64,000 nucleotides of DNA from Cranoglanis bouderius (taxonomy: Eukaryota > Chordata > Actinopteri > Siluriformes > Cranoglanididae): the NCBI GenBank assembly GCA_023630585.1, contig CM042543.1:17732260-17796259 (forward strand), given 5' to 3'. Of this stretch, positions 41,753-53,330 are shown piece by piece. Within the stretch, counting starts at the first letter, position 1. Each line of letters begins with the position of its first letter. The notes beneath the pieces are model-generated. The model saw only the letters and a program-made list of their open reading frames with translations, was not told the origin of the DNA and did not search any database. The position numbers and the translations under genes are program-made.

Positions 41753-42482
41753 GCGTCTTTACCACCTTAGACGTTTAAAGGACTTTAAACTGCCCTCTAA
41801 GGTGCTAAGGAACTTTTACACCTGCACCATCGAGAGCATCCTGTGTAGAAGCATCACAGCCTGGTTGGGAACAGCACCAGGCAGGATAGGCAGGTTCTCC
41901 AGAGGGTGGTGCGATCAGCTGAGTGCACCATCCACACTGAGCTCCCTGACCTGCAGAGTCTATCTACAGCAAGCGGTGCTGGAAAAAGGCCAGGAAGATA
42001 GTGAAGGACTTGAAGCCATCCAAACAATGAACTCTTCTCTCTGTCGCGGTCATGGAACCGCTTCTGATCCCTGAAGGCCAACACAGAGAGAATGTGGAGC
42101 AGCTTCTTCCCACAGGCCATTCGGGCCCTCAACCAGGACAACACCTAGGACTATAGCGTGGACTTGTTTGCACAACACCCATACCACCTACATTACTGTT
42201 AATATACCAGTATTACCCCATATTTATAAATATTTATTATATATGTGTTAGCATTGTATTGCACAAACTACTGTACATATCTGCAATTTATCCCAAATAT
42301 AGTCATACTGTTGCCGCCACCTATCCTTTATATCCCTGATATTATATTTTTTTCCTTTTCTACCTGTATACAAATAAGTTCTGGCTTATGTAAATTCTAT
42401 TTTATATCACAGACAGCATTTCACTGCACATCATACTGTGTATAGTTGTATGTGTATGAGCAATAAAATTTGAATTTGAATT
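41753..42482 (+). mobile_element. 3' end of a non-LTR retrotransposon
   Basis: The frame reads LRRLKDFKLPSKVLRNFYTC and TIESILCRSITAWLGTAPGR, the C-terminal reverse-transcriptase region seen in many LINEs, then frameshifts (SSFFPQAIRALNQDN in another frame). A 3' UTR follows and ends GAGCAATAAAATTTGAATTT, the usual TTTGAA-type tail. 5'-truncated. Confidence 0.8.
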
Positions 42483-42639
42483 CTTTAACTGCATGTATTC
42501 TTTCAGATTAGAAACCAAGGTTGTGGGTAGTACCACTAGCGCCTTTTTTAACCTTTTCATTCCTACCTGTCATACTGTAAAGTTTTAGCTTCATATGTTG
42601 ACTCATTATTCAAATTTTTAACAAATTAATCTTTTAAAG

Positions 42640-43171
42640 TGAGCCCTTTTGTTTGTACGCTACACACTCTCAATAGCATATTCTGAATGCCCTTCAAATG
42701 CCATCTGACATAGGTAACATCCTCACCAGCTTCTCTACACACCAACCATGTTAGACATGACAGATAAGATAAAAATATTACCAGACATGTTCTCAGTAGG
42801 TTGTCTGCCTTTTCTCTCAGGAACAAGGGAAGGCCACAAGTGCTGCAGATTTCCGGTGTGTCAGGATATCAGTGGTCTAAAACAACAAATAGGAAGCAGG
42901 AAAAAACATGGACAAATAATTGGCTATTACTATTATTACCAACATTTATAACATGGAGTTATGTTTGTTAAAACCTCAAAATTTGAAATCATGAAGTAAA
43001 CTAATGTTGTTACCTGTTCATCAAGTCTGTCTAGGAGTATTTGAATATCTTCTCCAATGGCTCCACTTCTTGTTTTATAGAGTTTGATCAATCGTGGCGC
43101 AAGTTAGTCCAAGGAACTAAGAAAGGTCTGCCTGAGATCAACTCACGTAACTCTAAAGAATTCTGCATAAA

Positions 43172-43202
<31 letters not shown>

Positions 43203-46200
43203 AAAATAACATTTTAAAAAACAGTTAAATAAACTAATACCCTTAATTTAACTTTTGCTTGAAAAGAATCTATTCACTTGCCTGGTCTGACATGAAGAGT
43301 CCAGGCCATCTCTTCATGACCTCAGCAACAAGCGGTTCTTGCTCCACAATCTCTTTCCTCCGGAGTGAAAATGTGACTTCCATCTTTGAGCTGATGAATG
43401 CCATATTACGATTCCGCTTTTTCGTTTCTTCTTGAAAAGCTTTACGCTCTGTTTCAAGAGTCTCACTGGTCTGACCAGATAGATTATCTGGTAAAAAATT
43501 TACCTCTGATCTCCGGGCTCTCTTTATAGAGAGTCTCTCCCTCTCTCTTCTGATTGATCCCCATTTCTGTGCATTTTATAATAATAGTCCATCCATCACA
43601 CCCTGTTCCTGTGCCCAGCTCTTTAAGGCATGGGTATTTCTGTATAAGAGCCACTGCCATAGACTATATTTACCTGCTGTTTGGATATGCCTTATAAGAA
43701 AAAACAACTTGGGCAATTTTGTCCAAGATGACCATTCTCATCTCTCTGGGGACTGTGAGAAGTGTTTTGCTCTTGTCATAAACATCATTCCCTTTGGCAA
43801 GACTTAACTCTACATCATAAGAAAATGGTGGAATAGGGAATGGGGAAGGCCACTGTTCTGCATTCTCTCGTTGCTTCAGCACAATTGAGGAGGAACTGGA
43901 GGATGATGCAGGTGAAACACTAGCCAAAGAACTTTTAACACTGCCTTTTCAGGGGAAGTTCTGTTATGTCACTTAAATTGCAGAGTTCATCCAGGAACTC
44001 TAGGTCCTCAAATTGAAGCTGAAAGTTCATCTTGAACTTAAGGTTTTCTTTGAGAATATGTTTTAGCTGATCCACCGATTCAAGGTTTGTGGAAATCTGC
44101 ACCCTTCTAATATTATCAGGGGCCAGTATAACTCACAGCAACATTTTCTAGGAATTTAGAGGGGAAAAAAGAGACCAGAAAGAGGTGTGGACAACCACTG
44201 CACTCCCCAGATAATAAAACCATGCCCTCCTTGTAGTGGGTCCCTTGAAATTGTACACTTGAAGCTAGAGATACAATCTCTCTGTGCGGATATGTTTTCT
44301 GTAATTCATTTATAACTGCTGCAACCAAAGTACTGGTTTTCACAGTTTCTGAACCTGTAAAGGTGGTGTGAAAAGCTTTGGCTCATCTAAATAATAGGCC
44401 ATTGTGAGCTGGTATTTTGTGGCCAAGGTAACAAGAATTTTCTTGAAATTGTAAACATTGTGCACAACATTTAAAAAAAAAAAAAAAAGAAGAAGAAGAA
44501 AAAAAAGCTGTGCTTGGCCTCAAATCTCATGGTCAAAAGGTCTAGTAACGGTCCAAAGCAACTGATGAAATGGGAATAGTGCTCGATGTAGTGATGTTTG
44601 GGTTTAAGTGTAAAGTCAGGAAATGTCTTGAGCAACTGTATTACCTTTATGTCTAAAAAACATAGAGACGCTTCAAATAACTTTGGTGATACAACCAACT
44701 CAACAATGTCTCTTAACTTCATCAAAATCAGCCAAGGAGTCTCATTCTCAGGCACACGGTCTCCAATTATAAGTGGCAAGAGATGTAGCAATGTCTAATT
44801 TTCATGCCCATTGCCACGTATGCTTCCCTTCTTAAAGCTGGCTTTGTCAATTGTCTTTGGCTTGTTCACTCTATCAGAGTCCTTATAAGGAAAAACCTTG
44901 ATTCAACTTTTAAGGACATTAAGAGTGACGTACCCTTTTGATATCAATTCCTTCAAACAAACAGGGACAATGGGGGACAATTCCCTCAGTGAAATCATGT
45001 AGGAGATGAGGCAGAAAACCTGTGATTACATGAAAGAATGACAAGTGCTTACTAAGAACGCATTCTTTTTTTAATGCCATGAAGCCTTGTCTTGCCATCG
45101 CCATCTCGAAGCTCATTTACAATAAGATTGTGCTGTTCAATAGTTCTCAATTCAAAATGTCTGCAATCTGTAGTTTGTATGTCCTATTTGCTAGCAAAGC
45201 AAAATCGACAAAAGTTTTCTACACAAAAGCTTTCTTGAAAGCCAGCTAGACCATGTGCTGCAAGATTGTCAGCGCATACACAAAACACTGTTCCTTTCAA
45301 GTGGTCATCAAGCGCTTTGATGTGTATACCATCCTGTTCAAGAGTCCTTAAATCATTTATGAACGGATCAAGAAATTTGTCATAGCCATTTTTTTTCACG
45401 TCATCAGTTTTGCCTAAAACAGCAAGCTGAATTGTGGAAAGACTTGAGCGGAACTGGGCAAGCAAGTTAAGTATTACCCAGTACACAGCAGTTACTTTGT
45501 GAATCTTCCTAGAAGTTCCCAACGGATTGCTAATTTCAAAGTCGTCAACATAAACACCCAAAGAAATGCTGTGTTGATTTGCTAAAAGTCTATTTGTTTT
45601 AAAGTACTCTCCATCATGAAAAGTCTTGTATTGCCCAACAAAAGCTTCCTCATCAAAGACAACTTGTTTGAACACATCTTCTCTGTTCAGGTAAACCTCA
45701 AGATTTTGAGATACTGAGACATATAAAAAAAAGTGTTCTTGTGTGCTAGATCGTAAAGATATTCGACTGGATTAATGACTGTAAAATGCTCTTTAAAGTA
45801 TGCATTTCTTCTGTAGTCAGTTGAAAGACTGTCCCTCTCTGAGGTGCTTGAAAGCAGAGGATTTAAATTGAAAACTGCATCTGATATCTCATCAGCAACT
45901 GAATCACAAATGAGCCCTTCATACTTTCTTAGAATGTTTTTGACTGATTGCTTTACACCACACTGAGAGAATGAAACAATATCACTCACTTCACTTATTA
46001 ATTGTTGCATTGCACTTTTTGAAATATGCAAAACAGTTTGCATGCATAGAAACAATGAGGCAGGTTTATGTTCAAATGTTTGACAGTCGATTGATTCTAA
46101 CCCAGAGTCTGTTGCGTCCTCATGACAAATTACAGAACTGCTTCAACCTTCATCAGGGTATGTGTCTGTTTCAAGGGAATGGCTGTCACCAAGTACTGAC

Positions 46201-46700
46201 TGGACAGTGTCTTCTGGTTCTTCTGGTTGATTAACAACTGTTGCTCTGAAGTCTTTAATAGAAAAGCTGGGATGCTTTCAACTTCTGTGACAGCTAAATG
46301 ATGAAATCAGATTTGTTTTGAAATCACACTTGGCAAAAGGGCATCTCAGAGTTTCATGATTTCTTAAATGGCTCCGAATGTGGTTAAAGATGTTTTACAA
46401 ATGTCCTTGAAGTCACACAACTCACAACAAAAAGTAAAGTGACTGTCAATGTTGTAATGTACGTTTGTGTGATCTGGTAAGGTGAGATTTTAACGCATCA
46501 ATTGTTTTGAAGGAGCAAATGCAATCTGTGCAGAGGCAGGGAAATTGGCTGCTCCTCCTTTGGTAGTGTCGCAATCTATAATGCTTCAAAAGGACCTTCG
46601 GAGTAGGATGTGCAAATTTACAGAACTTGCACTGCTTCACCTGCAGTAACAAAATTAAATACATAAACACGTTCAAAATAAATACATGTTCAACAGATAT
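42640..46700 (-). pseudogene. Decayed multi-exon C2H2 finger / transposase-like gene
   Basis: Pieces in order: 46640-46446, C2H2 fingers (CKFCKFAHPTPKVLLKHYRL, CLCTDCICSFKTIDALKSHL); 46440-46090, more finger-like sequence with stops; 46055-45687 (VSDIVSFSQCGVKQSV); 45675-45184 (VYVDDFEISNPLGTSRKIHK, ADNLAAHGLAGFQESF, CRFCFASK); 45116-44919 (LLHDFTEGIVPHCPCL); 44791-44510 (LKPKHHYIEHYSHFISCFGP, TMRFEAKHS); 44343-44116; 43927-43670 (SYDVELSLAKGNDVYDKSKT); 43520-43282 (LVAEVMKRWPGLFMSDQ); 43165-43020, with two stops; 42870-42790 (FLREKADNLLRTCL). This is the order of a multi-copy teleost family usually left as uncharacterized proteins. The central part resembles DDE transposases of the TNP2/KDZ kind; that assignment is tentative. 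Frameshifts near 46450 and 45720, stops and an A-rich run near 44470 show it is dead. An intron-like gap before 43165 keeps an AG acceptor, with a GC donor at 43281. Confidence 0.75.
43169..43204. repeat. (AAAT)n microsatellite
   Basis: AAATAAATAAAT repeats of about 35 bases. Confidence 0.9.
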
Positions 46701-47224
46701 ATTGAAAGTATCATTGACAATGCAAATAAATAAATAGATAAATAAGTAAATAAATAAAATGTGTCAATTCCCGGAGGTATAAACCTCAGGTGATACTGTT
46801 GAAAAATTCTGAAGACTACCATTGCAGCCTATTGAAATGCAACTTTAAAAGGTTATAAAGCTAATAATAAATATTAATTTGTTAAATGAAGGTATTGTAT
46901 TTGGACTTACATACCATAAATAAATAAATGTCAAGTGTATGTTTAAATTGTGAGGAAAAAGTATTGCGAAGATCAATTATTGATAATTTAGGCTGTTAAT
47001 ATTGTTTTAAATTATATACTTTCTTACTGGCAAAAGTACTATTTTGCTGAATGGTTCCTACAGATGGATGCACAGCGCATATGGCTTGACATTTAGCAAG
47101 CTGGATAATGGCCTTTGTATTACCTAAGCATGCGGCTCACAGATTTAATGTTGGACAAAACGTTGTCCAACATTCATTCAATCTACATGTTGTCTCTGAT
47201 CTAAAGAAGGCTGCTTCCACCACG

Positions 47225-47470
47225 GAGAAAAAATAAAATAACAAAAGGTAATTGCGGCTTTATATCTCAGAATTGCGACTTTATTTCCCACAGTAGCTTA
47301 AATCTCGCAATTCTGACTTTTTTCTCACAATTTTGAGATAACATCTCACAATTCTGAAATTATTTCTCACAATTGCAAGTTCATATTGCACAATTATGAT
47401 TTTATTTCTCGCCATTACAAGTTTACGTCTCACAATTCTGACTTTTTCCTCGCAATTTAGACATCCACTT
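47225..47470. repeat. Diverged minisatellite, about 24-bp unit
   Basis: Repeated words CTCACAATTCTGA, TTTATTTCTC and CTCGCAATT, in about ten imperfect units. It explains the open frame seen on the minus strand here. Confidence 0.8.
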
Positions 47471-47954
47471 GACATTTATTTATGGTACGTAAGTCAAAAT
47501 ACGATGGCACTAGAAGTTCTAGAAGTAAAGTTAAAAAACCTTGCTGTATTTTTGGTAGTTAATTAAGAGAAGGTACACCGCCATCTTGCTCCAACCGACT
47601 TGAACGAACCTGATGTCGTAATTGCGACTTCCCAACTCGTCCCCAAATACGAATTTCCCAGGAGGACTTGAACGCACAGTTAGTTACAAAGAATGCACCG
47701 ACAAAGCATCAATCATTCTCTATAAATAGGCTATATAAGAACAGCATTCATCAGCTAGTCAAGACAAGGAAAACCAGACGCTAACGTGCGCTCATTACCT
47801 TTGGAGCAGGTTATGTTCAGAGAGTAAGTTGCTATGGCTACTTAGATACCTTGAAAGTTACCTCCGTTTTTGGAACTGAAAGTTGAGGTTATCTGTTTAC
47901 TCTGAGTGAACTTACCCAGGTAAGTCATAGCCTGCTCTCTGGAATAGCCCCCAG
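47471..47954. other. Unassigned sequence
   Basis: No repeat family or gene recognised. Includes CCATCTTGCTCCAACCGACT and an imperfect palindrome around AAGTTACCTCCGTTTTTGGA / AGTTGAGGTTATCTG. Confidence 0.4.
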
Positions 47955-48525
47955 ATGACCACGTCGGGTTCCACTTCAGTCAGCTGGACAGCTGAAGACT
48001 GCACAAACATAGCCTGGTCTGATCAATCTCGATTTGTGCTGAGGCACACAGATGGTAGGGTCAGAATTTGACACCAACAGCATGAATCCATGGACCTAAC
48101 CTGCCTTGTGTGGAGGTGATGTAATGGTGTGGGGAATGTTTTCTTGGCACACTTTGTGCCTGTTAATACCAATCAATGGAACAGCCTATTTGAGTATTGC
48201 TGCTGACCATGTGCTTCCCTTCTTTGCCACAATTTACCCATCTTCTAATGGCTACTTCCAGCATGATAATGCACCATGTCATAAAGCAAACGTCATCTCA
48301 AACTGGTTTCATGAACATGACAATGAGTTCAGTGTTCTTCAGTGACCTTCTCAGTCACCGGATCTGAATCCAATAGAACACCTTTGGGATGTGGTAGAAT
48401 GGGAGATTCACAGCATGACATCTACAGGAATTGCGTGATGCAATCAACATGGACCAGAATCTCAAAGGAATGTTTCCAACATCTTGTGGAATTCATGCCT
48501 CAAAGAATTGTATTAGTATAGTGTA
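47955..48525 (+). pseudogene. Transposase part of a Tc1-like element
   Basis: From ATGACCACGTCGGGTTCCAC to a broken right end GTATTAGTATAGTG. Reads QHDNAPCHKANVISNWFHEH, then a TGA where Trp is expected, then SPDLNPIEHLWDVVEW. Internal deletions shorten it. The left end of the same family lies 6.2 kb away at 41690-41752, so one element was probably split by insertions. Confidence 0.85.
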
Positions 48526-48975
48526 TATGATATATACCTCTTCCAAAAGAAGAAAGACAATCATTCAGGTTGGGAGAGAACCAAGGCCACTGGACAAAAA
48601 GAGCAGGAATAATGGTCAGTTGGAGACCCTGATTCGGAAAACAAGGACACAGTAGAGCAAGAGATCCTGAGAGTGAGACTGAGGGTCAGGCAGAAGCTGA
48701 CTGTGAGAGACAGACAGAAGAACCATTTGTGTCCACCAGCACAGCACCATCATGTTTGTGATGTTGAACAGCTGTTAGTCAGTTTACATGGCGTGTGTGA
48801 AAAAGTGTAGGTTTGTGATTGAAGGTTATCAAAACCTCCATGTGATATTTTGGTATATATCAATATGTTAGAAGTTTGCTGTAGTATCATTTCACCGGAC
48901 CACCTTTCACTGTTCCAAATCACAGAGGTTGCCAGGTTGTACGCAGCCGGCTCTATCATTTTGTATCGTTCTAAT
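48526..48975. other. Unassigned sequence between Tc1-like end and satellite
   Basis: No counterpart in the distal duplication. Purine-rich (GAGATCCTGAGAGTGAGACT) at first, then ordinary AT-rich DNA. Confidence 0.4.
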
Positions 48976-50585
48976 AATGTTATTACTGTGTAATAAGGTT
49001 GCCATCATGTTATTACACTGTTATAAGTATGGTGACATATTACTGTTATTAACATAATGCATTACTGTGTTATGAGCATGATGTGTTATTACTGTATTAT
49101 TAGCATGTTGTCATGTTATTACTGTGTTATAAGCATGCAAAAATGTTATCACTGTGTTATAAGCACAGCAACATGTTATTAATTTGTTGTAAGCATTTAG
49201 GTGTGTTAATACTGTGTTATAAGCATGGCATCATGTTATTATTGTGTTATAAGCATGGCTACATGTTATTATGGTCATATAAGCATGAGCGCGTGTTATG
49301 ACTGTTATAAGCATGTTGTGTTATTACTGTGTTAGAAGAACGGTGACATGTTATAGCTGTGTTATTAGCATGAATGTGTTATTACTGTGTTATTAGCATG
49401 TCACCATGTTATTACCATGTTATACGCATAGCTACATGTTATGACTGTGTGATAAGCATGGCCACATGTTATTGTTTTATTAGCATGTTGTCATGTAACT
49501 ACTGTGTTATAAGTAAGCCATAGTGTTATGAGCACATCAACATATTACTGTATAATAAGCATAGCTACATATCCTTACTGTTATTAGAATGAAGATGTGT
49601 TATTGCTGTGTTATAAGCATGTTGCCATGTTATTACTGTGTTATAAGCATGTTGCCATGTTATTATTGTGTTATAAGTATGGCTACATGTTATTGCTGGG
49701 TTATTAACATAAGCATGTGTTATTACTATTATAAGCATGTCACCATGTTATTAAAATAAGCATGTATCACTGTTATAAGCATGCTATAGTGTTATTACTG
49801 TGTTATAAGCACAGCAATGTTACTGTTATAAGCATGCCATCATGTTATTTCTGTTATAAGCATAGCTAAATGGTATTGCTGTATTAGCATGATGTGTTAT
49901 TGCTGTGTTATTAGCAAGTTGTCATGTTATTGCTGTGTTATAAGTATGTTGTCATGTTATTACTGTGTTATAAGCATGGCACCTTGTTATTACTTTGTTA
50001 TTAGCATGTTTGTCATGTTATTACTGTTATAAGTATGCCATAGTGTTATTAATGTTATAAGCACAGCAACATGTTACTGTTATTAACATAAGTATTTGTT
50101 ATTACCATGTTATAAGCATAGCTACATGTTATTGCTGTGTTATTTGCATAAAGTTGTGTTTTTACTGTGTTATTAGTATGTTTTTGTTATTGTTTTATAA
50201 GCATGCCATAGTGTTATTACTGTGTTATAAGCATGTATTCATGTTATTACTGTGTTATAAGTGTGGTCACATGTTATTACTGTCTTATTAGCATGGTGTT
50301 ATCGCTGCGTTAGCATTTCATCATGTTATTACTTTATAAGCATGACAGTGTTATTACTGTGTTTAAAGCATGCCAACATGTTATTACTGTGTTATAAGAA
50401 TAGCTACATGTTATGGCTGTCCTATTAAGCATTTGTTATTACCATGTTTTAAGCATGGCAACATGTTATTACTGTTTTATTGGCATGAGGATGTGTTATT
50501 ACAGTGTTACTAGCGTGAAGATGTGTTATCACTGTGTTACTAGCACATTGCATGTTATTACTGTGTTATAAGCACAGCAACATGT
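48976..50585. repeat. AT-rich minisatellite, about 30-bp unit, proximal array
   Basis: About 1.6 kb of imperfect tandem units around GTTATTACTGTGTTATAAGC followed by ATG-G/C-CACAT. Units vary in length and have lost segments (for example GTTATAAGCATG without the middle). A second array is at 54205-54915. Confidence 0.92.
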
Positions 50586-50950
50586 GCCCGAACCCACCTA
50601 GCTAGCTCAGTTTTTATGTAAATAGTGTACATTTTTGGGGGGTTTAAAACCCGGAGCATTAATGCAAACTTCAACTGTTCTTTTGTGGGCACAGCCATGT
50701 ATATATCAAACAGCCAATCAGATTTCAGAACCAAAACTATCCCTTGATATTTTTGCCATACTGTAATAGTTTGCAGTTGGTTTTACAAGGCATATTTGTG
50801 TAAGAGAGGAGGATATTTAAATAAAACTAAACCACACATAGGATAAAATATTTTACATTTTCACACTCCGTGTTGTTATCCCATTTGAAACATTACTTGT
50901 GTATTGTGCTTTCTGCATATAAGCTATCATAATAATTATGTATTTATTAA
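50586..50950. repeat. Duplicated flank of the satellite, proximal copy
   Basis: ATATTTTTGCCATACTGTAA, AGTTTGCAGTTGGTTTTACA and AACCCATTTGAAACATTAC-like sequence match 54915-55130 in the same order, so array and flank were duplicated together. Confidence 0.85.
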
Positions 50951-50956
50951 TTAATT

Positions 50957-51130
50957 AAGGATTTCAGAACGTGGCTGTGGGGATTTCAGCCACAAGAGCA
51001 TTAATGAGGTCAGACACTGATGTTGGGCCTGGTGCATCGTCATGCTCTAACTCATCCCAGTGGAGTTGAGGTCAGAGCTCTGTGCAGGCCACTCATTTTG
51101 TTCCGCATCTGCCTTGGCAAAACATGTCAA
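50957..51130. mobile_element. Internal Tc1-like fragment
   Basis: GGATTTCAGAACGTGGCTGT and AGTGGAGTTGAGGTCAGAGC match 37895-38075, without either terminal repeat. Confidence 0.8.
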
Positions 51131-51134
51131 ACCA

Positions 51135-52110
51135 AGACAAACATCCTGCAGCAGGCGGTGACCCAGGAGCTGGCCCAAAGCCTGTGCACCGCTACCAAGG
51201 AACTGTTGGAGCTCAAGAAGAAGCCCTGCTTCGCTGTCACCGTCCCTCTCCCACACCCCTCTTGGGAAGCTCCTAGTGTCCTAACTTAGCTTACCAGCGA
51301 GGACGACATCAAGGCCTTCCTCCTGACCTTCGAGCAGGTCGCCCAACATGAACAATGGGAGGAAGAGCCTTGGGCTGACCCTTTATCACCTCAGGGAAGC
51401 TCTCAGGAGCCTCCAGAAGGCAGGGCTGACAGCCAACCCAAAGAAATGCCACCTAGGGCTGACAGAGGCTCAGTACCTGGGGTATCACATTGGCCAGGGG
51501 CTGCTGAAGCCACAGGAAAAGAAGCTGAAAGCGGTGAGAGGATACCCCCGGCCCACATCTAAGAAACAGGTACATGCCTTTTTGGGGCTGGCGGGGTACT
51601 ACAGAAGGTTCATCCCTAATTTCTCCTCTCTAGCTTCCCCCCTCTCAGACCTCACCAAGAAGGGCCAGCCGGACTGGGTGAGGTGGACCAAGGAAGCAGA
51701 ACGGGCATTCCAGGCCCTGAAAGAGGCCCTCACCAGTTCGCCTCTCCTCAGAAACCCCGATTTCTCCCTACCCTTCACTGTCCACACAGACGCATCTGAG
51801 ACATGGCTGGGGGCCGTCCTGTCCCAGACCTTTGACGGTGAAGAGCACCCGGTACTCTATATCAGCAGGACGTTAACCCCTGCCTAGTAGAAGTATACCA
51901 CTGTGGAACAAGAAGCCCTCACAATAAAGTGGGCCTACTTGGGAACTACTGGGAATTATGGTATTACCTAGCAGGGCACCACTTCACCCTGGTCACCGAC
52001 CACGCCCCTCTACAGTGGATGGCCCGGGCAAAAGACACTAATGCCAGAGTGACTCGGTGGTTCCCCTTGTTGCAGGACTTCTCGTTCCAGGTCCAGCACT
52101 GAGCGGGGGC
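51135..52110 (+). pseudogene. Ty3/gypsy retrotransposon fragment with internal deletion
   Basis: Starts with gag-like sequence (EDDIKAFLLTFEQVAQ in the frame near 51300) and passes after about 51370 directly into reverse transcriptase/RNase H: GLTANPKKCHLGLTEAQYLG, FLGLAGYYRRFIPNFSSLAS, then TVHTDASETWLGAVLS and a TAG after SRTLTPA. Most of gag and the protease and RT core are therefore missing. It ends at a T-run (52131-52154). No LTRs seen. Confidence 0.85.
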
Positions 52111-52159
52111 CCAGCACGGAAATACCGACACTTTTTTTTTTTTTTTTTTTTTTACGACA

Positions 52160-52830
52160 AATGCATTTTATAGGAGTTATTTGATGATATTTTAAAGGGC
52201 GTGACTGATGAGGTGACTGACAGTTTGGGACACGACAGTCAAGTCTCATGAACTCGCATGAACCTTCCAACACACACCTGTATATCTTGACAGTTTTGTA
52301 ACAAAGCCATGTCTTGTCCTGCTATAAAATTTTCTAATAGCGCCTCAGTGGGGAGTTTTGCAGTTTTGCAGTTTTTACAGTATGTTGCTCATTTTATTGT
52401 CTAAGCTGACTTGTTGTATATTATATCTAGCAAACCAGTCACACCAGGTTTTTGAGATTTTGCGATCACAGAAATTAACACAAAATCAAGCAAACTCTGC
52501 AATATTCGGAGGATCTTGCAATTTTTCAAAATTACCATGGATTTTCAGCAGATTTGGGTCAAGATGCGTCATGTGACATCATCACAATGCACATTCAGCC
52601 AAAGTCCTCTTTGATTCACGTGCACTGAATGTGAGTACAGCTAAAAGGTCTCATTTACCAACAAACATCAATGCGAAAGACCATGCAAAACAATTTTGTG
52701 CAATTGCAATTTCATCAAGTCAAGTAGTTTTCTGAAAAAAAAGCACAAAAAATTCCACAAGTTGCATTACAAATTTTGAAAAAAGCCACAGCAGTCAAAA
52801 AAACTCAGCAAAATCCTGTACTGACTGGCA
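52160..52830. mobile_element. Probable non-autonomous element
   Basis: AGATTTTGCGATCACAGAAA, GGAGGATCTTGCAATTTTTC and GCAATTTCATCAAGTCAAGT. The part from 52698 also occurs at 39195-39330. Class not assigned. Confidence 0.5.
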
Positions 52831-53182
52831 AACCAACACAAGTGAGGGAAGTGATTTCATAAACCAGGGCCACTAATACTAGCTAAATTTCATAAGAATG
52901 TATGCTTCATTGTTATAATAATCTATTCTCACATAATTTTCTATTTTGATTTAACACAACTCTATTCTAAGCATCTTCAGAAAATTATTCATGAATCAAT
53001 TAATATGCAAATTAGTTTTGTGGCGTCATCTGGAGACTTCTAGCCATGCATTAGCTACTTTTCTCTGAAAAGAGCTGGCAACACTGGGTATAACATGGAA
53101 AACATTAAAATGCCTAGACTATGGGGTACTCAAAAAGCAGGACTAGGAACCTGTGCATTTAACTATAATATGCTCACGGTAA

Positions 53183-53186
<4 letters not shown>

Positions 53187-53218
<32 letters not shown>
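53187..53218. repeat. (CA)n microsatellite beside the distal exon 1 donor
   Basis: About 30 bases of CA repeat directly inside the putative intron of the distal exon 1. Confidence 0.9.
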
Positions 53219-53224
53219 GATTAC

Positions 53225-53330
53225 CTGAGTCTCCACCAGCGACAGCACGCGGGACACGGTGCAGGTACAGCGCGAGAACACACGCTACTGTCGCTCCTTT
53301 TAAAGTCCAACACTTCCTGTTCACATACAT
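53225..53330 (-). CDS. tmem260: Second copy of tmem260 exon 1 (distal)
   Basis: 106 bp with four base differences from exon 1 at 39762-39867. Two change Thr to Lys and two are silent. The ATG, hydrophobic core, GGDSG motif, phase and CAG|GTAATC donor are all kept, so it could splice to the same 32-bp exon 2. A (CA)n microsatellite starts about ten bases inside the downstream intron. It lies in a larger duplicated block (52.7-55.1 kb). It could be an alternative first exon, the original exon, or an unused copy. Confidence 0.6.

Noticed and set aside
47281..47475. 64-codon frame with repeated IVR units
   Set aside because: Translation of a diverged minisatellite (CTCACAATTCTGA units).
48976..50585. 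CRISPR-like direct repeats
   Set aside because: Units are contiguous and imperfect without unique spacers, in eukaryotic DNA: a minisatellite.
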